From NCBI GenBank assembly GCA_020698575.1, contig CM036241.1, positions 34,531,416 to 34,595,415 on the forward strand: a stretch of DNA of 64,000 nt, written 5' to 3'. Numbering within the stretch: the stretch's first letter is position 1; each line of letters starts with the position of its first letter. The notes below the pieces were generated by a model. It was given only the letters and a program-made list of their open reading frames with translations. It was not told where the DNA came from and did not search any database. This DNA is from Bostrychus sinensis (lineage: Eukaryota > Chordata > Actinopteri > Gobiiformes > Eleotridae). Below, piece after piece: positions 48,301 through 60,300 of the stretch. The translations under genes were made by a program, and so were the position numbers.

Positions 48301-51300
48301 TTTTACTCTGTACCCAGACTATGATCAACGTACTACCAATTTTGCCACAAAGGTTAGAATACTAGAGACAAGTTAACTTAATAATAGTAATAGAAAAAAA
48401 GTAAAAGTATGGATTAGAAAATATACTCAGAAAGTATGATTTCTTAAAAAATGTACTTAAGTGAAAGACTTAAAGTATATTTGTAGTTACTTTCCAACTC
48501 CCAGACACTGCATTGGGAATGCATTGCTGAGAGCCACATGATAAAAACTTGAGTCAAAACAACACACAGCCAAGCATTTAACTAAGCTAAACTGCTGCAG
48601 CCCAGGCCGTTAGCCAGCCTGTATTTACACGATTGTTCTTTTTCTTGATCTGAACCTCCATATTGACCGCAGTAGACTCCAACATACTTGTGGCCACACA
48701 AAGAAAGCAAGGTAATAGGGACCATGTGTGTATGAGTGATTGTGTATGTGTCTCACCTAGACGAGAGGGGAGGTGCTTCCCATTAGCCAGCAGGCAGAAA
48801 CTGACGCTCACACTGCAAAAGAACAAAGCATATATATGAGATGTTTTTACAAATCTGAAGTGCACAAATTAAAATATGTTACTGAATGTTCAAAGTGCAA
48901 GCCATTAGCCAAAAATTTAAATCTCAAAAAGGACCTGCAGACATTTAGTTAAAAAGTATCAACATAAAATAATGACTGCAAGAATATTTTGACACTCAAT
49001 ACAGGCAAGTATTCAAATATTTCTCTGTCCAAAAAGTTTTTTGTGTTTTTTTTAAGCTGAGCAAGTAAACGTAAAGTTTTAATCTTTCAGAGAAGTGCAT
49101 GGAAAAACCATAATGGACAGGGACAAAACTACAAGCATTAGGACAATAAGTTCCCATGTTGGATTAAATAGGTATACATGCTGTTCCACAAATGGGAAGC
49201 TGTCCTAAAGAAATTGGACAATATGTGGTTCTGTTGTCTTACCATTCCAGGCAGGACAACAAAACCTGTATAAATAAGCTGTCAAGGCACAAAAAGCAAC
49301 ATCACGTGACTTCAGTAAGTTATAAATTAAAACATGTCAAAATACAATACTCAAAAACTGGTGTATAGAGTTAATATTTGTCTGTTTATCATTGACTTGA
49401 ATTTGTATGTATTCAGGTTTATGTGTAATAAATGGCATGGAGTATAGTAATCTAAACATAAAATGCATGGCACGGTCATCATTACAAGCCAGTTTTATCA
49501 CATTCAGCGCACTTTTTAAACAAGAAACAACAAACCAGACAAAATGTATGATCTTCAGCCAAAATCTACCTCAGGTTGAGTGCTCCTTTAAAATGTCCTC
49601 CCTGGATGGCTCTGAGATCCATTTTGTCCACTGCTACAAATCTAAGAATCTAGCTCAATAGCACACTCTCATTTGAAACACATATTATCATCATGCTAAC
49701 AAAGGTCAAATCCACAATTGGTTTTCTCTATCACAAAAAATCTTCGCTTACACATTCTGCAAAACAACTCCTGGTTAAACAGTCCTTCATATTTTTAATT
49801 TAAGGTTAAGTTTGCTGGATGTTATCTACCACTCTGCCATCTACTTTGTGACCAGGGCTCCATTTAACACCTGCCACTTCTACTCTCTGGTGAACTGGCC
49901 TTCTCTACACTCCCGCAGACAAGTTCACCAGTTTCTATTCATCCTCAAAAACCTTATTGGTAAAACCCCTTCATACCTGCAGCTCTTTGCTTAATATTCA
50001 TAACACAAGTTGCAATGAGTAGCAATGAATAATCAGACCAATTGAGAACCAGCGCCCTGGCTACACACATTAAAAATTCAGATTCACTACAGCCATTTAA
50101 AAATCAACTAAATACATCATAATTTTCAAACAGATATTTATTCTTTAAGGTATTTATTTGGTGTTTGAAATTAAGTAATAATAATAATAAAAAATATTAC
50201 TTGTCCTACATAAGAAGGTGCACATGTTCCTGTAAACCAACTTCTACTGGTATTCTACATTTTTCTTCTGTTATTACATGGAAGAAAGGTTGGGGTGTAA
50301 AAGGTCTCACAGAGGAAAAAATACAACAAAAGTATATATGGCTTGTGGCCTGACTTCGTTTAATGGAGTAAACCAGGATCTAAATTTGAGAGAAAAGGAC
50401 ATAAATATCAACATAGTATATCTGCCAAGCCATAAGAATCTGTGCCTTAAAATACACTTTGACCAGGCAGCGGGACAGCTTGTTCACCATCTCTTCACTA
50501 CATACACACCACCCTACTTGAAAAAAAAAACTTTAACCAATCCTTTAATAAGTGCCACACCTCAAACTGCGTAAGCCCTACATGAAGAAGCCACATGATG
50601 ACTCCATCATCTCGAGAAAGTTACGACCATTTTCCAACCTTTCAGTGAGAATCTACGTCCTGTCCAACTCTATTTCCAACTTCCTCTTTCATGTTTCCCT
50701 TTTCTTCTTTTTTGTTTCCAAGGCAGCCAAAACATCAATAAACCTCAAAACAGGAGTTCCTTGTATGAATGTTGGTGCACACTAAAACAGCAACAGCTGG
50801 CAAACAGAGGAATGGAAAAAGTTCATTTGGGAAAGGTAATTTGTCATTATAAGCATTTTCTCTTTATCCATTTCATCTAAAAATAAAGTGTGTTTTTAAG
50901 AAGATTTTAGAAGGGGAAACTGGCAAAATTTAAACATTTGAGGTTCTTGTGCGGTAAAGGTTGGAAATTATGCAAAGATGTGTGGCTTTGGCTATGCTCT
51001 CCATGTGCTGTATTGTATTAGGAGCTATTTAATTGCTGTCCAGATTTTGGTTATACATTTTTGTTTAATGGGACTGTACTGTATTATGCAAAATAGACTT
51101 ATTTATAATGCTCCCTGGTCAAAAACACATCTGGAGTTGTGTTATGTTTAATTCACACCTGTCTGAGTGATCCTCTGCCACAAACCCCCACCCACTCCAG
51201 GAAGCACTGACCAATAAACAAGCCCTCTACATCTGCTCTCATTCATTTATCAAAAAAAACAAAAACAAACAAAAACAAAAACTGTACAGCTCTGCTCTGT

Positions 51301-54300
51301 TTTTATTGATTCCTCAGTCAAAGCTATTTTCCATTTTGTAGTAACATGGCATCATACAAAAAGCTGAAAGAAGTAAAAAGCTTTTTTTTCTCTGATTCTG
51401 TTCAAAAAAGCTCAACACAGGTGCACTCTGCTTGCCTCATCACTTGTTTCTTTATAGCAGTAGTAAAGTAATTACTGGAAATGCTTTCTTTTAGTCACTT
51501 AATGTCACTACAGTAACTCAACCCTGTTCAGGCCTCTCCTCCGCCCACAAAAATACAGAAAAAGTGTGTAGAGACCAGCCAAAGACAACCAAATCACTGA
51601 AAGAAGTCATGTGGATGTAGTTCGGAGAGTAAATCCTACTGTGACTTCATTTACTCTGTAGCCTTCTGTCAGACTGTCACTTTGTCCCACAAATGCCTTA
51701 ACATTTTTAATTTGCAGGTGGCAGATTGCATAATTTTGTAATTCTCTTCGGTAATCCTAATTTGCGAGAGAGCAAAGTCACTCTGGTGTTCTTGACTCTG
51801 CTCCCGTTGCTCTGTTAGAGGGTAAGGGAGGGGCGTAGGAGATGCAACGGCAAGCAGTACAGGGCTGCATCACATTTTTAGGAAAATGGTAATCTACACC
51901 TATGGAACTATGAGACTGGGACTAGCGAGCAGGGGAGAGAGACGGTAAGGGCGTGGGAAGCACCGGGCCATGGGAGGCAACACGCAGCAAGGTGTGGCAA
52001 CGAGGTAAAATACTACATCACACTTGTCTGCAAATATTGAGCAGAAATACCCAGTGGTTTAGGGTTGCGTTACTGTTTAAAGACTGTTCTAGAGGTGACA
52101 AAGATTGGTTAAAGAATGTTTAAAAAAGCGTAATATATCCTCTTTAATATCTAAATTGACTTGTTGCAGTACCATGACACAGGAAGAGTCTTGTCACCAT
52201 TCACCAGCACACAGGCTTTCTCCTCTGGGATGAACATGGTCGGATGCACTGTCAGAGTAGCATTGGCGTTCACAATGGGACGAGCTCTGAGTGGACACAG
52301 AAACCATTACAGGCACAATACTACAATGCTGCATGACTTCAAATGCCATTTCTCTACAAACCAACCTGTATAACACTGCTTTATCAGCCCCAAAGGCACC
52401 AACAAGCAGATCTACAGAAGGAGAGTGAGAAAAGTCATCACATAGGACACATGATATACTTTTAGGTGTGTACGCCAACAGAGCACTTCTTTCAGCAATT
52501 ACCTGGGTATCCATTTTGATCCAGGTCTTTGTTACCACGAAGAGCAAAACCAAAACCTGCTGGAAAGGCACTGGATGCCCATTGGCCTGACAGAGTCTGT
52601 GTAGGTGTGTTCTCCAATCCTTCATCATGACCGTTGTAGATGAAAACCAATCCCTGCTGGTCTTCACCTCCGTAGGGACAACCAATGGCAAGGTCTGGTT
52701 AAAGATCATAAACAGACTGCTAAGTCTGAGTGAAATATTTAATGAAATAAGTATATGGCTCTGTCTGAAATCATCAAATTGTACCTCCTTCCTCCTGCTC
52801 CTACCTCCTGTTCCCTAACCTTTGAAAGCTACGTCATGAGGTCAACTGTAAGAACACGAGAGGTTTCTTATGCAGTCAGGAGAAGGAGCTTCAGCAGTGT
52901 TTGGAAAATCTCATAACCCCAGAAGCGGAAACAGCAGGTGAAGTTATGTCGACCTATAGCTGTTTAATAAAAACTACAACACCTATTAAATGGACTACAA
53001 CAAGTGCACCTTCCCACACTATGGTGGCTCTAGAGTGTCACACGAAGATCAGCTTTAATCAGACGTATTCAGAAAGACTCAGGGAATAGCGCAGTGAATT
53101 GTGGGATTCCACCTAGCTCCTTATCGTTCACTAAATAACATCCAGAGCTTCCTAAGCTAAAGGAGCTATAAAAGGAAAACATTGAGCTAATTTTTCTACC
53201 TCCTTCCTTATTGAGAGGACAATTCAGAAAGTCCTTATCATAGCAGACAATGACGTACATACAGTTATGTAAGGAGTTCTTAAGGAGGGAAGAAAGTTCC
53301 AAGGCAATGCGATGATTTCAGACGCAGCCTTTGTCTGTGCCTACCATTGAATCCATCCAGGTTCAGATCACCAAGTGGAGCTAGGGAGGTGCCAAAGCGG
53401 CCAAAGGCTTGAAAACCAAGATGGTTGGTGTGAGTGGGCTCTAGTAATAGAGGACCTTTCTGAAGATACACGTAGACTTTGCCCAGTTCCTCCAGTTGTC
53501 CAGTGGGCCCTCTGCGCATGAACAGTGGAGCTCCCACAAACACGTCATCCAGACTGGGGAACAGAGGCACATAATATACACATTAAGTATATACATACAA
53601 TAGTTAAGCCTGAATCAATAAATTAAGACAGTTGAGAATAATTGTTTCAGATGTGTGTTTAGTTATTTTCTGTGTAGGACTTCATATAAACTATTATTCA
53701 AAACAATATTGTATGTCAATATTGAAAACCTAATACCATACTGGAGCAGCAAAATTCAAATTCCTTGGTGTAATCTCAGTTAAGGCTTTGACAATTAACT
53801 TCGACAACTTGTGCCATTCATGTAAAGTATGGTGTCAATAACGATTTATCTTAAAGGTCCCCTATTATGCTAAATAGATTTTTTTTTTTTGAGCTTAACC
53901 ATGTTAGAAACATACCTGAAGTGGTATTTTGTTTTATTAACGCTTGTTTTTAGTAATCATGTATGCTGAGGCCTTTCCTTTTCAAGAGCTGAAAACGCTC
54001 GGTCTGCTGTCACTACAAAACAGTCAGCTCATTTATCTATATGTTAGCATCATGTTGCTAATAGCTTTACTAAATAATAACTTTATGCTCTGTCCAGCCC
54101 CCATTGTTGCGAGTAGGGCGCGTCAGGCATCTAATCCAAACAATCTCTGCAAAGTCAAAGCAACAGCTTCCAAAAAGATGATGTTTTCCATACATACACA
54201 TTATTTTAAGATATAAAATGTGAAATACCAGGGCAAAGGGGTCCCAAATGATTTCAAAGAGTCTGAAAAAAGAATATTTCCTCTTGTAAATGAAAATTAA

Positions 54301-57300
54301 ATCAAATTAATAAAAATAAAATATTAAATAAATTAATTGTTGATGCAACCTGTTACTTGAAAAAAACAAAGAAGCTTATTTTTAGCTTACTTTATTTTTC
54401 ATATAGAACTAATTTCTTTGTCAGTATTTTCACATTTTATTTTTATTTTTTCTTCCTTGCATTTTTAAATTTATGGTTAAAGTTTTGTTTTTTGTTCATG
54501 TTTAGCTGAAAGTTGATTGATGCCATATGAGTCAAAGAGAAAAAGATCTGTTCTCAGTAAATCTGGTTAAATTTTGCTTTCAGAGGGATGTGAAAGTGAA
54601 TTTGACAAAGAGGAAATTATAAGCAATAGAGTATAACCAGGGAAGTTGAGAAGATTCTAGTGAATGACAAAGCGTGAGAAAAACTCCCCAGATCTCACTG
54701 ATGACCTCAGTTCTAAGGTCATCATTCATGCTCCTCTGTTTTTGTTGGCCTCCACTCAAACTCTGCCTCCCTTTCGCTCTTATCTCTGAGCTGTGTGTCC
54801 CCATCCATCTCTCACTCACCCGTCGTTGTTGATGTCAGTGACTGCCACCGCGTAGCCAAAGTAGGAGCCCATCTGGAACACATTACACACAGCCCAGTTA
54901 GCCAGTAATCACACCACAGCGCAGGGATCTCTTTTGCTTCTCCTCATGCCCTTTGTCATTTCTTTTTTCATATTGTGCTCGACCATCACCATTCCAAGGC
55001 TTTCCTTCAATATTCCACATCCCCCGGGGTACGGACTTATCTCTTTTCATGGAGCTTAGCATTAAGGCTTTTTATGAGCTTCAACAAATGTAGGGGGTCC
55101 GCACATATGGCGCTCTAACTCCTTCATAACTCACTTAAGGTTTCCGGTTCAATTTCATACCATGTTTGATAAATTAGGGTCAAGTTACATCCTTTGGTGG
55201 CAAACTTCAAAGTCATTTGTAGTGTGTGTTGCTACACAAATTTAGAGTCTGGGGACCCGAGTGAAAATCAAGGCTTAGTATGAGAGTGGCTTTTTGCTTG
55301 CCTGCATACAAAACAACTCAATCACCATAAATCAAAGTGAGACTAAGGACAAAGTTCATTTCCTGTGATACCTAAGAACCACTGTTTTTGCCATGCACTC
55401 AAACTGAGAAAAGCATGATCATTTTCTTTCAGGTTTAAGCAGTAATTCACACAAAAAAGCAACACACAACAGCTATAAGCAATAGGGCTGCACAAAATAT
55501 CATACATTTATCACATTTATAACAGTATTGACTACCACAATATCTATATTGCAGAAAAGTAAATCAATCATCGTCTTTCTACTGACAGAAATGTAGACTG
55601 TGGATTGCAAAATCATTTCAAGATAATAATAATTCCAGAATTCCAAGTCAAATTAGAGACTGTATTGAAACCAAATTATACAAAATCCTGGTTTGTCCTG
55701 CTTCAGTACTGTTCCAGTCTTGGTTTAGTCCCGGTTTAGACCTGGCCTAGTCCTGGTTTAGGCTTTGTTCCTAGATTAATCCTGGTTTAGACCTGGTTTA
55801 GTCCTGGTTTAGGACCTAAATTAATCCTGGTTAAAATCCTTGTTTATTTCTAGTTTCATCCTGGTTTAGTCCTGGTCTAGTCTTGGTTTAGTCCTAGATT
55901 AATTCTGGTTTAGACCTGTTTTGGTCCTACATTAAGCCTGGTTAAGAAGACCACGTGTAGTTCTTGTCTAGTACTGGTTTAGACCTGGTTTAGTCCTAGA
56001 ACAATCCTGGTTTTGACCTGTTTTTCCTAGATGAATTCTGGTTAAGACCTGGTTTAGCTCTAGTTTTGTCCAGGTCTAAACCAGGAATAGGACAAGACCA
56101 GGCAGTCCTAGATTAATCCTGGTTAAGAAGACCTGGGGTAGTTCTTGTCTAGTCCTAATTTAGAACTAGTTTAGTCCTGGTTTAGTGCAAGATTATTCTT
56201 GGTTTAGACCTGTTTTAGTCCATTTTTAGACCTGGTTTAGTAAAATAAAACTGAATTGAACTTTAGCTACACAAAACGATTAAAATATTTCTGGTCATAT
56301 CGACATTACAGTTTGCAATAATTAACAAAGAATTTTTCTAATATCGTGTAGCCCACGATAAGCAGCCCAGCATAAGCAAGCTCTAAAAATCTACCACACA
56401 CTGATGCCTCTGTGAACTACTCTAGCTGCGAGCTATTAGAAATTCTGTTTTATTTCTATATCCCAAAATAGACAAACAAAGAAGCAAACAGACTGTACTG
56501 AACAACATCCCCTGCCCTTAGACCCTATGTCAGGGTAAAAAAACAGCCATGGGAAAACAGAGAAACTTTAGCAAAAACCACAGAAGGAGAAATCCACTTC
56601 CATCACCAATAGGCCAAGCAATGGGTACTGGAGCCTATCTCAGCAACTCTGGGCCTTGGGCAGGTACACCCTGGACAGGGGACAGTTAGTCTCAGGGCTG
56701 ACACAGAGACATAGACAGACAGACAACCATTCACTCTCGCATTCATCTACTAAGGGCAATTTAGAGGAACCAGTTCACCTGACACATAAATGTCTTTGGA
56801 TGGTGGGGAGAAAGCAGGATTACCTAGGGAAAGAAACCATGATGACACAGGGAGGACGTGCACACTCCTCCCAGAGAGTTTGTGTCACGGCCGGCCCTCA
56901 CAACCTCCTTGCTGAGAGACAAGAGCACAAACCACTCTGCCAAGGTCCACCAACACACACACAAACACACTTTTTTTCTAGAAATTTCATAACCTCAAAT
57001 AATTTCCATTAGCCACAAAAAAACTGTGTAAATGTGTTAATGAAGAAAAAATTTAGAAAGACATGAAATGCCCAATAATCCATAGAGCTCCTATCCCAAG
57101 TTACAGTACAGCACATAGGAAAATCAAAAATACTACTGTGTACAACATTTCCTTAGTCACATGAATCAATTATGTAATCTCTAAAGTCTGTTATAACAGA
57201 GCTTTGTGAGCTTGTGCTCCACTCTCACATAATGGTGTGTTTTTGCAGCTGACTCTTGAGTATCCTCACCAGTGTACTCTGTAACTTTTTAGCTTGTTCA

Positions 57301-60300
57301 GCACCCTCGGGCCACAGAGTCACATGACTGAGGACCCCCCACACACATAAATACAGACACAAATTTCAGCCATCACAAGCACATGCTACACAAAGAAGAT
57401 AAAGAAATGGGAGACAAGGTTGTTGGTGACATAGTGCTGCTGTAAAAGCCAACAATAATATTTAGTGACTTTATTTAGCACTGCTCAAAACGGTGGTGAG
57501 TGAGATAAAGTTCCCAGCTTCAGATGAGTCATTTGTACTCATAAATACACCAGACGTGAACTGTGTAGGTGGCTTGTGTTAAATTTAAATTCTGATGATG
57601 AAGAAAGTCCTCAAGCTCTGTACTCAAATAAAAGTACTGTTACTTCAACTAAAAATGTAAGGTTACCACAACAAAAGTATTACTTGAGTAAAAGTAAAAA
57701 GTATTTAATGGTCCCCTATTATTTAAGCCTAATTGACTTATTTGAGCTTTTGTTATACTGTTATTTGTACCTCAAAAACATAACGGAAGCAGTATTTTGT
57801 TTTATTCAGGCATGATTGAATAAGCCTTTATGCTGGAGCCATCTCAAGAGTTGTAAAAAACTGGGTCTCAGTATTCTACACAGACTCATAAAACCAGGAA
57901 GTGCTCCTGCACATTTCAAAAGCCCATACACCATCACCGGACTCATTATGATCATTTCAGCATTTAAAATTTCGTCACTACGAAGCAGTCAGCTTATTTA
58001 TCTATCTGTTAGCATAACATTGTTAATAGCCATGCTAATTAGCCATTGTATGCTCTGTCCATACATATACATTGTTTTAAGTGGTAAAATGTGAATTACT
58101 AATACAAAGATGTCCAAAATTATTTCAAAAGGAAAAACAAGCAATGTGTGACCTTTTATAAAGGTCTTTTTTGCAATTACACATCAAGAGCTTCTCTTTT
58201 ACTTTTTTTACTACTACTACTTCTGCTACTACTACTACTACGACTACTGCCACTACTACTAAGTACCTAACCTACAACCTTGTGATGTGACAGAACAACT
58301 GCTATTCCCGCTTGAATAAAAACACTTCTACTCATTTAGAGATTTTAAAATTACTTATTTGAGTTAAAGTAGATTTATTCAAATATAGTAAATGTTTGTT
58401 TTTCAAAATATGCGCAGAACATAGACTATGTTCAAAAATTATACTTACATTTAAATTTGCTTAATAAAGTTATCTAGTTATTTTCCACAACTGAATGATA
58501 ATATTTTTAAGGTATCCAGGCCAACACAAGTTGCATTTCAGCACAGGCTAAATAAAGGGAGTATTAGCAGCATGTTTCAGTGTTCAATTTACAGCCCCTA
58601 GAGCTGTGTATACTGTCAGCTGACCTCTGACCCCCAAATATGCTCAAACTCTGCTGGGGAAATTCTTTCATCTTCTACTTGTCTTTACACATGTCACTTT
58701 AAATATGTGTCTACAAGACCTCCCACCAGATGTGTACATACCTGCTCCCCGGTCAAGTTCACCAGGTAGCTCAGATCCTTTCCGTCTAATATGGACACCT
58801 AAAATGACAAAAGTGAATAGTTGTGATGGCTTGATACATTATTTACTATAGTAATGTTGGTTTGTGTAATAATCAAAATTCCTTACTATACCATACAGCA
58901 AGTGACCTTTGGGAACCCCTGTGACAAAATCTGTAGAGTAGATAAGGATAAAAATGTTGTGAATGCGTCATAAGGAAAGAGGTAGTAACGCCAACACCCA
59001 TTTTCAAAATAACTAGTTCTTAGGTCACACTATTCGAGAACACAAAAACAAAACAAAAATTTAAAAACTCTAAACCAAAGAAGTGAAACTAATGTATAAC
59101 CCCTTTTAATTTTCTATAAAAATCAATCTTCTATCAGTTGAGTATAAAAATGGGATAAAAAACAAAACAAAACAGTGTATGCATTTTAGATTGCAAATAT
59201 GATCTCACCTTCCTCATCATCCCCACTAAATTCACCACTGGCCACTGAGTATCCTGCAGAAAGGAAAGATGACAGCGTACACTGTTATCTTATAATGCAA
59301 AATGTATGTAAAAAATAATATATAAATTCTTTGTGGTATAATGTGATATATGGGTTTTTAACTACAAACATTTGTAGCAATATCTTACCCTTTAGTACTT
59401 AAATCTGAGGACTCCAATTTTCTATATACAGCAGCCCACAAAAATCCACATGACACAGCAATTTATGCAAATAGTAAAGGTCCCCTATTATGCTGAAACA
59501 ACTTTTTTAAGCTTTAACCATGATATAATGTTGTTTCCTCCTGACATATCTGGAGTAGTATTTTGTTTTATTCATGCCAGTAGTAATCCTGTATCCTGAG
59601 CCAGTCCCCTCCTCAAGAGCTGAAAACGCTCGGTGTCACCACACAACATAAACACATAAAACCAGGAAGTGCTCCTGTGCATTTCTAAAGCATCACAGGA
59701 CTCATGACGGTGTATGGTCGTCACTACAAAGCAGTCAGTTCATTTATTTATCTGTTACCCCAAGTTTACACCAAAAGCAGCTTTGTGGAATACCAATGTG
59801 CGTCAGTCACATCTGAACTGCTTTCTGTTTAACCAATCTGACAATTCACACCAGAAATGACACACAAGAGTCACACAAAGAACTCGCCATTGCGCTTCGC
59901 TCAAGATAGTTTGGAGTTCTATTTTTCGAGCAGGTCTGCAGCAATCTGCAGAGCTACAGGCAGGGAAACACAGGATACAGGCACCAAGTGTCAAAATAAA
60001 CTTCCGCTACATTTTCAAAACAGCACTAATGTAAACCTGGCACATCAAGAAGTTAATTCATGAGGGGTAGAAATGTTATGTAATAAGCAGCCCTTTTACA
60101 GGACAACATGCAGACGTTGAGAGCATGGGGCTCGGTGGCCACAGCTTTGTGTTTAGATTGTGAGTAGTCTGTAAAACAGAGAGGGGAGAGCAACACAAGC
60201 AGTGTAGCAGCAGCAGCTCTTCCGTCTTTGTGTAAATTAATGCTTTTAAACAGATGTGTGCAAATCGATCTGCTTCTGCGACGCAGAAATTCAGGGCTAT

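Noticed and set aside
50165..50785. Several short plus-strand ORFs
   Set aside because: AT-rich intronic sequence with no motif, promoter or splice support.
52194..52709. 171-codon minus-strand ORF as a separate gene
   Set aside because: It is an out-of-frame read through three itga5 exons and their introns; the conserved integrin frame differs.
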